A DNA stretch of 64,000 nt. It comes from Gossypium raimondii. Taxonomy: Eukaryota; Streptophyta; Magnoliopsida; Malvales; Malvaceae. A program made the translations under genes and the position numbers. The stretch is from positions 1,178,001 to 1,242,000 of the forward strand of contig NC_068577.1 in the NCBI RefSeq assembly GCF_025698545.1, given 5' to 3'. The notes under the pieces were generated by a model that saw only the letters and a program-made list of their open reading frames with translations, searched no databases and had not been told where the DNA came from. Positions 50,201 through 61,330 of this stretch are shown one piece after another (the stretch's first letter is position 1; the number at the start of each line of letters is the position of its first letter).

Positions 50201-52722
50201 AAGCAGCATGTGCTTCAAGAGCTTGACTACGTTGCTGATCAACGGAGAAAAGTTGCATGTTCCCCTTAACCAATTGCGGCCTCTGACAGAGACAAGACAC
50301 AGTCAAAATTGAAACTGTATAGTGACAGCAAACATGATTTTCTATAGAGAGAATTTCATAAGTAACAATGATTATGCAAAGAACTATTCTGATAATAGTA
50401 GACAGAATCAGGAAAAAGGAAAAGGCAAAGAAAAATAAAGAGGGATTACAGAATGCATATCCAAAATGACAGCCTTGAGATAATCACCGATAATGAGTTG
50501 CTAAATTAATTCACAGAGTTCACCTTAGCAGTTTGAAGTGTGGGCCACACAAAAACCACAGCAGCTTGAATAACTTCTTAGGCCCAGTTAGCTTAGATGA
50601 ATTATGAATATGTTACTTCAAAATTCAGATGTTGTTTTTTGGGACATGCAACAAAATTACTTTATATGTGGCAGTTTTCTGTTCTTAAAACTGAATTCAA
50701 ATGAAGCAACATCCTCTTCTTCACAGCGAAAAAGTATCACCTTTAGAAAGCATTAATAAGGCAACCACATACCTCAGGTGCACCAGGGGCAATTCCAATC
50801 AAAACCAACCACTTCTCAGAAGGATCACATTTATAGTTTATTATCTGATTGTTCACTAAATTTGCTGTTCTCTCAAACATTTTAACTGGTACGGAGTCGC
50901 CTGCCAGGAGTAGGATGCAATGAGACACATAACAACAAAGAAATTATACAATAAACACACACACACATTCAAGACAGAAATATTTTGAGACTAACAAAGC
51001 AGAGCTGCCTGTGATACCAGATAAGAAAATAACACCTTACCTTCAATTGACCAATGATACACAGAAGTTTGTGTGACTAGGCCAAGCATTTTTGGGGAAA
51101 TCCATTTCCAAAATACAACCTGGACAAGAACCCAGGATGGTTTGATAAGCTCATGCAATCAAGTTTACCATCAAGGAAAAACAATAAAGGTGGAGAGCCC
51201 AAAAGCTAATGGCAGAATGTAATAGAACCATTACAAAGAAAATTTGAGATAACAAATGAATTTGACCTGTTCAGGCATCTGATGTGACTTCATTTTTGCT
51301 TTCATCTCTATGTTAAATATTTGCAAATGATCTTGAGTTGTTCCCGGCAGTTGAGCTACAAAAAGCAATGTCAATGATTATAAGTATGCTGCATAGATAA
51401 ATACAAAATCAAAGGAAACATAATACTAGAGATATTGAATTCCTTCTCCATTAAATTGAAGCAAGTTACAGGAATATATGTACTTCACGACCTCTACTTC
51501 AAGCATATATTTCATTTCTTCGCGGACCCAAATTGAAGCAAAATTTTCTATACATATAGACCCAAGAAATTTTTGTATCTGTGTCGTAATCTTGTTTAAG
51601 GTATTTTATATTACTATGAATTTTGTATTTGAGTCATATTCATGTTATTGTTCAATGTCGTGCCATATTTTATGTTGTGATGAAGTTATTTTTTCATCTA
51701 ATATTGCCAACTCTCTATATGAAGAAACTAAAAACCACTCAACACTGCTGACAATTGTACCAGGCAAAGTAAACAAGTAGATGTGCAGATACTGAACCGA
51801 TCAGCATGCTGATAAAACAGTGAAGCAGAAAAGTGTTAATCACTATAAACACTGTAATTCACACGCATTATGATGCCATAAGCAGGATTCTTCATTAACA
51901 AGTATGGTATTACATTCTTTGTTCATTTTAGAAAGCATAAAGCAAGTAGCAAACTAACAATCAAAAGAAGCCTAAGTGTCAATTCAAACAAGATTGTACT
52001 GCACAAGTGTTCCGTAAAAGATACTCTCATACCCAACTAGGTTCTTGAACAGCCAGAGCCTAATCTAACAACATAAGAAAACCAGTTTAATACTATTAAT
52101 CCACTATGAACTCTACAGTCATATAAAACAGACATATTTAATATACAATCCTCTAATCAATAACAAAAATGCTACATAATCACAATCAATTACGAAGCAA
52201 TTCAAGTGATCTAATAAAAAACAAATATCTTCTGGCAGTAATGATAACTGACCTTTCAGAGCCAGGATTCTAGAATTTGGATTCATAAGAGCAGAGTCCG
52301 CTGTAATAGGCCGTCTCAACGGCTGCATCGGCATGCTCATGTCGATGATCACAACACTATTTTGCGGTGCAGTTTCTCTCACACAAATATACTTATCAGA
52401 TTCCATAGTTACGTTCGTGAATGTAATGAACTGCGGATTAATGCCAATGCTTGGCAACTGCAAAACATCACACCCTTCATATTACTCAAAATTCTAACCA
52501 TTTCAAAGCATATAGACAAACTTCAAACCAAACATAAGCAGATGTTAACAGATATTAGATCCGATGAGGATTATGAAGTATTAGATTAAGCTCAATAACA
52601 AATTACAAACCATAATTCAGCTGAACTTTCTATAAAAACCAATCGAATCGAAACAATAGTTAAATGACAAGACTTACAGTTAAGACCTCCTTCATGGCAA
52701 TAGGAGCGTTCGCAGCCGCCAT
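41296..52722 (-). CDS. CHC1: Clathrin heavy chain
   Basis: Forms the triskelion legs of clathrin coats in endocytosis and at the trans-Golgi network. I traced 30 coding exons, the first 52,722-52,678 ([15 protein letters not shown]) and the last 41,436-41,296. Others include 52,457-52,253, 51,355-51,267, 50,900-50,773, 49,370-49,143, 48,285-48,088, 46,278-46,026, 45,713-45,435, 45,355-44,353 (longest, 1,003 nt), 44,216-43,731 and 43,384-43,199. Every junction is GT-AG and the phases close to 1,698 residues, the usual plant length. The order is N-terminal beta-propeller (about 1-330), linker, seven clathrin repeats (about 540-1,570), trimerisation region, and a Met/Pro/Gly-rich tail ([19 protein letters not shown]) typical of plants. 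CHC1 versus CHC2 cannot be decided here. No lesions were seen. Confidence 0.97.
41505..41910. mobile_element. hAT-type MITE in the last clathrin intron
   Basis: GGTGTTCGCAAGCTACTCGAG on the left and, reversed from the right, CTAGGGGTGTTATTGAGCCG have the wording of the GGGGTGTT...GAGCC family. Between them are many GAGCTCGAGC-type palindromes. It lies wholly between exons 29 and 30, so splicing should remove it. Confidence 0.55.
42420..42965. repeat. Possible repeat in clathrin intron 27
   Basis: The 877-bp intron between exons 27 and 28 is unusually long. It has words such as GTTTGGTAATGTTCTTTC and, further on, GTTCTTTCTGAAACCAAACAC, which pair in part, as in a small inverted-repeat element. 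The boundaries are not defined. Confidence 0.35.
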
Positions 52723-53079
52723 GGTGGCTCAGATCAACGGACGAGGATTGACGAATCAGGAGCAGATCTACGCCCGAGATCAAATCTTTCAATTTGCGAG
52801 TCAAAGGAAACACCGAGAACGAGACGCGAAAAAAAATGGAAAAACTCTGCCAAGAGATCTGAAGCAGAGATTAAAAAAAAAACAGTTGACAACCTATTGA
52901 GAGGATAAATGAAATGAAGATGGAATCTTGCGGAAGAACTGAAAAAGGAAAAGAAGCAGAGACCGATCCAATCTAAGCCACTGATGATGACACAAAAGCG
53001 AAGAAGGAACAATGAGTAAATTCCATTAGTTCTACAGCATATGTATTAAAATAACGGGAGTTTTTTTTTCTATGGTTAA

Positions 53080-53410
53080 AATATCCCATAAGCCCCTATA
53101 CTTTAATTTCTAATAATTTAGTCCTCTACTTTTTAGATTTCAAAATTCAAGTACAACTATTAACAATATTAAAATTATTTTGTTAAATTCAGATTTATTA
53201 TAATGTCATTTTTTAATTACGTTGATATCAATTTTTTTTAGTTTCAAAATGTCAAACTAACAAATTGAACTAAAAAATTAACGATGTTAACAATTGGACT
53301 TGAATATGAAAATCTAAAAAGTAGAGGAACTAAATTCTTAAAGTTAAAGATAAATGGACTAAATTTAAAAATTGTAAATAGTACAAGAACCTATAACATA
53401 GTTAACCTTT
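53080..53410. mobile_element. MITE about 0.33 kb upstream of clathrin
   Basis: The left arm has AATTTAGTCCTCTACTTTTTAGATTT, and the reversed right arm has the same with one or two changes (AATTTAGTTCCTCTACTTTTTAGATTT). The outer words CCCCTATACTTTAA and their partner pair more weakly. It lies within 700 bp of the clathrin start codon. Confidence 0.6.
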
Positions 53411-55555
53411 TTATTTATGGGATCATATTATAATATTAATATATTATTGCACAATTAGGACTCTTTATAACAACCTTTCATGATAGCAATTATCTTTATT
53501 ATAAAAACTATTTTTATATTTTATTTTATTTTTATAATAACTTTTTATCGATAACATTAAATTAATTTTAATTATAATAGACTTTTGTCTTAATTTTAGT
53601 AAAATTAATTCCACTCTTAAGAGAAATAAAAATAAAATGTTTAAATTCTATGTAAAATTGTATTAATTATATTTTATTAAATGAAATTGTATTTGTAAAT
53701 TTTATTAAAGACTAAATCTGAATCTCATTAATTAATATTATTAATATATTATTTCATACCATGCATATAATAATTCATAATTCAACAAATTCAAAATAAA
53801 TGATAATTAATTAATTTTAAAATTAATTTTTTTGGTATCGATCAGTACACCATATTTTGGTTGGTACAAGCAAAATCAACTGGTACACATTGGTATGGTT
53901 GATACTGAGTTTGTTGTTCCGGTTTACTATCGAAACGGAATATTACAGTTGTAATGTTAAGATTGAAGTTCTTGGATTTTTTATATTGTATCGAGTTTCA
54001 TCATGTGTAAATACAAAGGCGAAACAAGAAAATTTTTTAATGAGCCAATTTTAAGTTGTATATTTTTACGAGAGCTAGGATGTAATTTCAAAATTTTAAT
54101 AGTTTATATCTTTATAGTTTTTAAAGAAATAAATCAAAATTTTATCTTTTTTAGGTGTTAAAGTGTAATTTTACTATTTACTAAATTAAAATCTTGGAAA
54201 ACTTAAAAGGTCAAAAGTAAAATTTTACATTTTAAGGAGATCGAGATCCTACCAACCCCCTAGCGTTGCCCTACGTAAATATTACGTGGTGACTTATTTT
54301 CTTATTTATTACAGGATTTAAGTCTCATCATGTATGACCTTAATAGATTTATTTTAGTTTTGGATCAAATATATTTCGATTTTCAATTCATTTATGCTTT
54401 AAACTAATTTAATTTTAGTTATGATAAATATATTATTTATTTATTTAAATTGAGTTTGCAAACTTAAATTTTATAATTTCTCATAATTAGATGTATTTTT
54501 ATGGTCATTGCATTGAAAATAACTTCAAAATATAGGTTAAAATACCTAAGTGTTCCTTGCATTACAGAGATTGGATCAAATTAGTATTTTATTATTATTA
54601 AATGGATCAATTTAGTCCCTATACTATTAAAAAATCAAATAAATTCAATTTATAATAAGATTAACATTTAGTCTATAAAAATATCTCAAAATTACTTTTT
54701 TCTCGATTGCAATTCAATTAAAAAAATCATTTACAGAATCATACAAACTTAAAAAATTAACTTTGATAAATAGTAAATAATATTTTTTCAAACAGCAAAT
54801 ATTAATTCTATTATAAACTGATCTTATTTAATTCATTTTAGCAGTACAATAACTAAATCAATTTATTTAATAATAAATAAAATAATTTAATCAGATCCCT
54901 ATAATAAAAGAATCTCTCGATTACATCCACATTAATATATATAAAAAATAACATCAACATATATATTGAAAATGACAATTACTTTATTTATTTTTGCTAA
55001 TGTTATTTGACATCATTGACAATGTGGGTACATGGAATAATCAAAGTGTGCTTTCTTAACCAGCCCCAATAATTCCAAAAATAGAAGGAAAAAAATGCAT
55101 CACTTTGAAATTTCAAATATTATACTTTTCTCAGTGAATATAAAAGCTATTGACTCAGAATTTTATATTTATTTAATTTGATTTTTGTATTTTATATTTC
55201 ATTAATTTAAATTGTAAATGTCAAATTTTTAAGTGAATTAAAATGTTTAACTTTTACTAAATATTGAAAAAATATATCAATCAATCTATTTATATTATTA
55301 TCTTTTATCATATTTAATATTTCGATTGTGTTGGTGTCACTTATCAATCGAGTCTCAACTCGATCATAAAATTACCAAAAGCCTATTATTTTTACAAAGC
55401 GAGATGATGTTATTTCGAGGTTAATTTTGTATTTTCATATAAAATAAAAAAATACTTGCACATTACGATATTTGAACCCAAAATGTTATAAAATTTAACA
55501 ATTCAACTTTACCATTTAAACTAAAGTTATATTTAATTGATATGTTAATTTTATT
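53411..55555. repeat. Gene-free DNA with dispersed repeats
   Basis: The part 53,460-53,710 is a second copy of 22,960-23,290. The part 54,550-54,910 has an inverted-repeat arrangement (TTTAGTCCCTATACTATT and related words). The part 55,330-55,520 is related to 32,250-32,450. No gene was seen. Confidence 0.45.
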
Positions 55556-55558
55556 AAA

Positions 55559-56331
55559 TGGCTTAAACCATAAAATGGTAATTAAACCATATCAATTTTT
55601 CTTATTCGATACTTAAAACTTTTTTTGTCATAAGTGGTACCTAAATTATACTCTTTACCCAAAGTGATACTTGAACTATATTTTGTTATTCAAATTTTCT
55701 CAACTGTTAAAAACTCTTAACTAATTATTTCGTGACACGTAGCAATTTTTAACTCAAAAGTTTGAAAAAATTAAATTTTCTTTCATTAAGTTTTTTTTTA
55801 TAAACACATTAATTTATTTTTTTTCTTCACCCAAGAACTCTGGTGATAGAAAATTCAAGAACCAATCGAAAACTCATCAAAACTCAGTTTTCGGCAACTA
55901 TATTCAAATTCCAATGAGTTTCTTTTTCGTTTTTAACCTCGATTTCGATTCTTTTCTCATCCCGATTCAAAATCTGTACATTATTTTTCTTAAAAATATT
56001 TTTGTGTTATTTTCCATTCTTTGTATAAATAATTGATGTTGGGTGAATGAAAAAAGTCAAATAAAGCATGAGATTCTAATACTAGAAAGAAGCTTAGTAG
56101 GAATTGCAAAGAAAAGTTTTCCAACAATTAAAAATGCATTAAAAGAAAAGAAGGCGTAAAAGATTGAAATTTTTAATTTAATTATATTTGCTTTTTATAA
56201 TTTAGTTTAATAGTGCCACATGTCACTGAATGATTGGTTAAGATATTTTTTAACGACTTAGGTAATTTGGGTAATTAAATGTAGTTTAGGTACCACCTTG
56301 ATGATTTAAGTACCATTTTATGGTTTAAACC
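55559..56331. mobile_element. MITE of 773 bp with 8-bp target duplication
   Basis: TTATTAAA stands at 55,551-55,558 and again at 56,332-56,339. The ends are TGGCTTAAACCATAAAATGG and, reversed, GGTTTAAACCATAAAATGG. The inverted match runs for about 130 bp with small gaps, including GTGACACGTAGC and GTGACATGTGGC. No coding frame. hAT-like or Mutator-like by its duplication length. Confidence 0.75.
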
Positions 56332-56534
56332 TTATTAAAATTGTTAAATAAACTTTTCACTTACACAATGAGTATGACATAATATAATATATTATTTATC
56401 ATTAAATTAAACGAAACATATAAAACTATTAATAAGTTTACGTTTGATCACTTAATATAAAAAAAATTACAAAATGATCACTGAGTTATTCAAAAGTTTT
56501 CATTCAAGTTGCTAAACTATTCATAAGTTACTAC

Positions 56535-56918
56535 TAGAGCTGTCCATGGGCCGGGCCCGGCCCGGAAAAAATTTGGCCCGACTCTTAGGCCGGGCCCGCC
56601 CGCCAAATATGGGCTCGAATTTTGCCTGTGCCCTACCGGAAAAAAAGTAAGCCTGAGCCGCCCGCCCGATTTTAATAAACACAAAAAAATTAAAAATAAA
56701 AAATATTTTTAAAGTATTTTAAAATTAAAAATAAAAATAAAATATATATTTATTATATTCGGTAAGGCCGGCCCGGCTAAAAAGTTGAACCGAGCCCGCC
56801 CATTTTTTAAACGGGCCTCGTTTTTTTGCCCAAGCCCATATTTCGGGCCTATATTTTTACCCGAACCCTATCATATTTCGGGCGGGCCGTCGGGCCGCTC
56901 GGCCCATGGACAGGTCTA
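56535..56918 (+). mobile_element. hAT-type MITE, GGGCC-rich family, 384 bp
   Basis: A perfect 8-bp duplication GTTACTAC stands at 56,527-56,534 and 56,919-56,926. Ends are TAGAGCTGTCCATGGGCCGG and, reversed, TAGACCTGTCCATGGGCCGA. Outside it on both sides is an older element (words CACTGAGTTATTCAAAAG and TGACTTAAATAAAA), so it is a nested insertion. Confidence 0.85.
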
Positions 56919-57205
56919 GTTACTACATATCAAATTACGACATATCAATGACTTAAATAAAACTTTTTGAATCGTTTAGTGACTTAAATAAAAAACTATT
57001 GAATAACTCAATAATTAAATTGTAAGCATTTCGTTAAATAATTAAAATAAAAATTTACCCATAACTTAGTGATTAATGACATAATTTACCCAAAACATAA
57101 TAAAACTAAAATCTAAATTATATGGGAAGATGACAAAACATAATAAATGGTGAAGAATCCAAATATTACTATTTAAAGTTGGGCGGTCCCACCCTGCCTT
57201 GGACC

Positions 57206-57568
57206 TAGAGGTGCTCATGGGCCGGGTGGCCCGCCCGAAATATGGGAGGATTTGGGTAAAAATATAGGCCCGAAATATAGGCTTGGGCAAAAAACGAGGC
57301 CCGTTTAGAAAACGGGCTGGGCCTCGGGCAACACTTTTTTTGGCCCGAGCCCGGCCCGGCCCTATATAATAAATATATTTATTTTTTAATTTTTTTAATT
57401 TTAAAATATTTTTTAAATTTTTTAATTTTAAAATACTTTTTAAAATACTTTTTTTAATTTTTAAAATAAATTTTTGGTATTTATTAAAAAATGGGTCGGG
57501 CCAAGCCCGGGCTTATGATTTTTTCCCGGCTGAAATTTTTTTATGGGCCTGGCCCATGAGCACCTCTA
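57206..57568 (-). mobile_element. hAT-type MITE, sister copy, 363 bp
   Basis: A perfect 8-bp duplication CTTGGACC stands at 57,198-57,205 and 57,569-57,576. The ends TAGAGGTGCTCATGGGCC are perfect inverted copies. It is in the opposite orientation to the copy at 56,535, only 287 bp away. Shared internal words include ATTTCGGGC, AAACGGGC and the AT-rich middle. The sharp ends suggest a younger insertion. Confidence 0.88.
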
Positions 57569-57576
57569 CTTGGACC

Positions 57577-59100
57577 GCTCTACCAAACTTTTGTCTTCTT
57601 GGGTTCAAATGCACACAAACTTGCGTTTCTTTTGGACGAATTACAAAACTTGCTTCAATTCCAAGAAAAAGAATCCCCGGCCCGTGAAGTTCTGGTCTGT
57701 AAAATTAGCCCAAAGCTGTTTTCATTTGGGCCGACATTAGGTTGACCAAATATTACATTTTTTTTACGGACCAGGTGGACCAGAAATTGGCCGGGGTATT
57801 CGTCCTGTGAGAGGTAAAAAAATTGGTTGATCCGTCGACTTTTTGCTCAACTAGTCTGGTTTGATTTAGATAACGTTGAATCTGTTGATCTAGATTGTTT
57901 TAATAAAGAATTACTGCAGAAAGTCTTTATAGAAATTGATATTCTTGTTATGCTCCGCTTAATGCTCAGTGGACTATTTCCGTCAGTGCAAAACGTTGAC
58001 AGTTATTGGCCTTCATTGTATCCTCGAGGTTTATTTGTCAATAACTCTTTTGCATACCAAAATATAGGCGGGGATGAATAAAATCTTAAAAAAAAAGTGA
58101 CATTGATACACGCCTTAAAACCTTCATTAATTTCTCATAAATTTATTTTTATCCCTACACACCAACACCCAAATCTCATCTTTTACGTTTGGGTGCAAGA
58201 GCACATTTTGGCAACACTTTCAACCTTGAAAGTCAAACGATTAACATTACTTTTAGGGTCGAAAAACAACTTCTCAAATTCAATGGTATACAAGTTTCGA
58301 TTCAATTGTAAAATTATTAAAAACCTATTTATTTTATAAAGTAACAAATATTATTTCGAAATTTCAATATCTCAACTTAAACTTGATACATCAATTTTTT
58401 ATAAATTTATTTCATAAACTGTTCCACCCAAGTAATGAATATATTATAATCTAATATTTATTATTTGAAAAATTACTATTTACATATTCAAGGGAGCCTT
58501 TTGCTTTTGGTGGTTGATCAGTAGTTGATGTCGTCTTCCCTGGAAATCGAAGCAGACAAGAAAGAACAGCGGTTGGGTTGGTAGATTTGTTTTAGAAATA
58601 TGTCCAGTTTCGTGATATCAAAGCTGTCAACTGTCAAGTGGGCACTCATGCTGAACAACCTTTGCTTTACCAAATAATTAATTGGATAATTTAAGCCTTA
58701 TGATTTTAAAAGTAAAATCGGTGATGGAATCAGTTAAATCATTTTTTCTCGATTTTATTATTAATTTAATTATAATTAGAGGTTTTAACTTTTTTATTCT
58801 AATCAGTATATTGATTAATTCTTAGTTAAATCGATCCGACCGATTGATCTGATTCTAACAACCATTGTATTTGAAACGATTCTTTGCGTAGGAATTAATT
58901 TAAATTTATCCCTTTGCTGTTGAAAGAATTAATTTAATTTTCTTTTACTAAAAATAATTAAATAAGTTCGGTTTTAATAGAATTAATCTTTATTGTTTTT
59001 AAAAATATCAATATTTTTGTGAGTATTATTTGATACACTAGTGGTGGAGTTTTTTTTTTTTTTTAATTCTACAAGTGAAGTTAAAAGATTTTCATGTATG
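57577..59100. other. Gene-free intergenic DNA
   Basis: Short open frames (57,827-58,081 and 58,097-58,339) have no recognised domain and no splice context. No repeat was identified with confidence. Confidence 0.35.
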
Positions 59101-59102
59101 CT

Positions 59103-59245
59103 GATTGAATTTTAGCTTGATTGGTATGAACATTATTATCAGTACAGGAAGACATGGATTTAAGTACGTTGAAACACATTATCTTTCTATTTAAGGGTTG
59201 AGGAGGGGCTATGAATAGTTTTAAGTATTGTGTCAAAAAGAACAA
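59103..59245 (+). mobile_element. tRNA-derived SINE copy 7
   Basis: The head GATTGAATTTTAGCTTGATTGG (box A-like), GACATGGATTTAAGTACG (box B-like), GGTTGAGGAGGGGCTATGAA and the tail ATTGTGTCAAAAAGAACAAA follow the family order in full. With copy 6 it best defines the 3' half. Confidence 0.7.
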
Positions 59246-59625
59246 ATATGATCAAAAACTTATAATGAAATTATTCAAAAAATTTCTTTTTCTTAACGAT
59301 GTTAACTTTTGAGGTAGAATAGGTAACGAAAGTTAAATTTGAGTGCCACATTTGAAAAAAGAAATTTTAAGTACCATTTTAAAAATACGGTATAATTTAC
59401 CGATCATAAACATTTTAACCAAACGTTGATTCATACCTCAAGATTCAAAAACCAGACGTGCTCCGAGAGAAAAAATGAAGCAGTGGGAAATGGGAGGAGA
59501 AAAGATGGGGACAGAAAAAGGAGAGAGAGGGAGGGTAAAACAGAGACTTGGGAAGGGAAGCCGGACGTAATAGGGAATCTGAGATTTGGGAAGGGAATAG
59601 AAAAGCGGAGATTTTAGGGGCTTAG

Positions 59626-59757
59626 ATCCGTATTGTAATAGGCGCGTAATACCTATTACAGTGAACCAAACGCCGAAATAGATCAGTAATGTAATAGGCG
59701 CGTAATCGGGGCGTAATGGATTACCTATTACACTGAACCAAACACAGTGTAAGCGTT
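59626..59757. repeat. Doubled end of a short transposon
   Basis: TGTAATAGGCGCGTAAT followed by CCTATTACAGTGAACCAAAC occurs twice in tandem (59,634-59,670 and 59,690-59,740). The inverted GTAATAGG/CCTATTAC words and the GAACCAAAC ends resemble small terminal-repeat elements. Confidence 0.5.
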
Positions 59758-59883
59758 TCATTTTTACTAGTAGAAAGGGACCTCACAAATACAAAGACCG
59801 TAAAAATTAAAACCATCAACACGTCGCATTACCGTAATTGCCCAACCAACGAGCAGCTTTGATTTTGAGAAGGGAAAAAGCAG

Positions 59884-59888
59884 AAAAA
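59884..59888 (-). terminator. Pol III terminator of tRNA-Ala
   Basis: A run of five T on the gene strand begins two bases after the discriminator base. A second T run (59,874-59,879) follows as backup. Confidence 0.7.
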
Positions 59889-59889
59889 G

Positions 59890-59962
59890 TGGAGATGCGG
59901 GGTATCGATCCCCGTACCTCTCGCATGCTAAGCAAGCGCTCTACCATCTGAGCTACATCCCC
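59890..59962 (-). tRNA. tRNA-Ala (anticodon AGC)
   Basis: 73 nt without intron. The acceptor arm GGGGATG pairs with CATCTCC and contains the G3-U70 wobble pair that is the identity signal for alanine. Box A TAGCTCAGATGG and box B GGGATCGATACCCC are intact. The anticodon loop reads CTTAGCATG with AGC, and the discriminator is A. T runs follow within 1-6 bases as pol III stop signal. CCA is not encoded, as expected of a nuclear gene. Confidence 0.97.
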
Positions 59963-60154
59963 TTTCATTTTTTTCTAAAGGTTAATCTTGAAATTGTATT
60001 TTACGATTAACAATTCTTTTCCTTGACATCAGATTCCACAAGAAAGAAGTTCAATGCCAAATAAATGAGTAGAATAATATTTCTTCTCTACAATAAATTG
60101 TCTTTTCCTTAGAAAAAGAAAATTGTGGAGAATTTGTGCTTCACTTTCACCATG

Positions 60155-60270
60155 TTAACTTATTTTTTGTCTTACGCTACAATGTTATTATAGTATCAAA
60201 TCTTATCATCACCACTGTTTTTACACTAACTACAACTAAGCGCACAGTCCATCCAAACTCATCCTAAATA
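60155..60270 (-). mobile_element. Short MITE family (copy 4, partial)
   Basis: TTATTTTTTGTCTTACGCTA, AGTATCAAATCTTATCATCA and the end CCATCCAAACTCATCCTAAA match the reverse of copy 2 at 19,183. The opposite end is lost. Confidence 0.55.
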
Positions 60271-61330
60271 TGTTAACTCATTTTTATTTGATACTTGCTA
60301 CTTACTTAAATTGATGATCCATATCTTAAACTTATATTTTCTCATAATATTTCAATCTTTTGGGAACTGAACCAATGGTTGAATTGACTAAGTAACAAAT
60401 TTTCGATTTAACAATTATTATGAATTATTAAAAATTCAAAAAAAAATAGTTATTTAAAAAATAAAAAATTCAATTCAATCAGTCCCTACCAATTCGCGGT
60501 CAACTAAAGTTTTGTCTTATTTCGAATCGGTGTACCAACTCCGAGATTGAACTAAAAAAAACCTGAACCTAAAAAGATCCAAACCTGAAATAACCTGACT
60601 TGAACCCACCCAAATCGCTTAGTTGCCACTTCTACAATTAATTTTATGAACTTGATCACATGAATTATAATTATACAAGTGTAATGTCATTACACGCATT
60701 TGCATTTACCTAGTTATGAACATAAGTGAATGCTTTATAACATTAATTATATAATCATTGATCCAGTTGAATTGAACTATGTATAATGTAATAAAATGAA
60801 TTATACTATTAATCATACAATATCATTAATTATATGAACATCATTGAATGAATTGTATAATTAGCTTGTTTTTCCTCGTTCATCTCTCCCCTTATCTCTA
60901 CGAGTGAAGTATTGGTTAAACAATTAACGTCAACCTTCAATCGAGTTATATTTAACTCGACTAAATTAGTTCTTATAATACATTTTTGTGCATTAGGTTA
61001 ATTAAGTAAATGGAGGAAAGAAAAGAGAAAGAAGTTACACATAAAGTAACCAAACATGACATTATTAAAGAAGAAAAAGTGCTTGTGTGTTAACCTTTAT
61101 TTCCTCTTTCAAAGTTTCCAACATATGCTTTAATTATACAACTTTGTGTGCTTGGGCTAAGTTTGCTCAGTGAGTGATAAAATTTGACATTCTTAGACTC
61201 CCTACTCCAATCCCCATTAAATCAACAATGGCACAAAATCAAAACTTTTTGATGATCCATATGACTGAAGTAATAATGGAGTCAAAGAAAAAAAAAACAC
61301 TAAATGCATAACATGAATTATTTCTATAAG
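60271..61330. other. Gene-free DNA, 3' flank of the TBL29-like gene
   Basis: No gene was seen. The part 61,150-61,330 is likely the 3' UTR region. AT-rich words CATGAATTATAATTATACAAG and variants repeat loosely at 60,660-60,840. Confidence 0.4.

Noticed and set aside
57827-58339. Two successive plus-strand open frames
   Set aside because: Composition and lack of domains or splice context argue against a gene. The second begins in an A-rich run.
59426-59761. Arg/Lys-rich plus frame and its minus-strand counterpart
   Set aside because: The coding look comes from a GA-rich tract (GGAGAGAGAGGGAGGG) beside a doubled transposon end.
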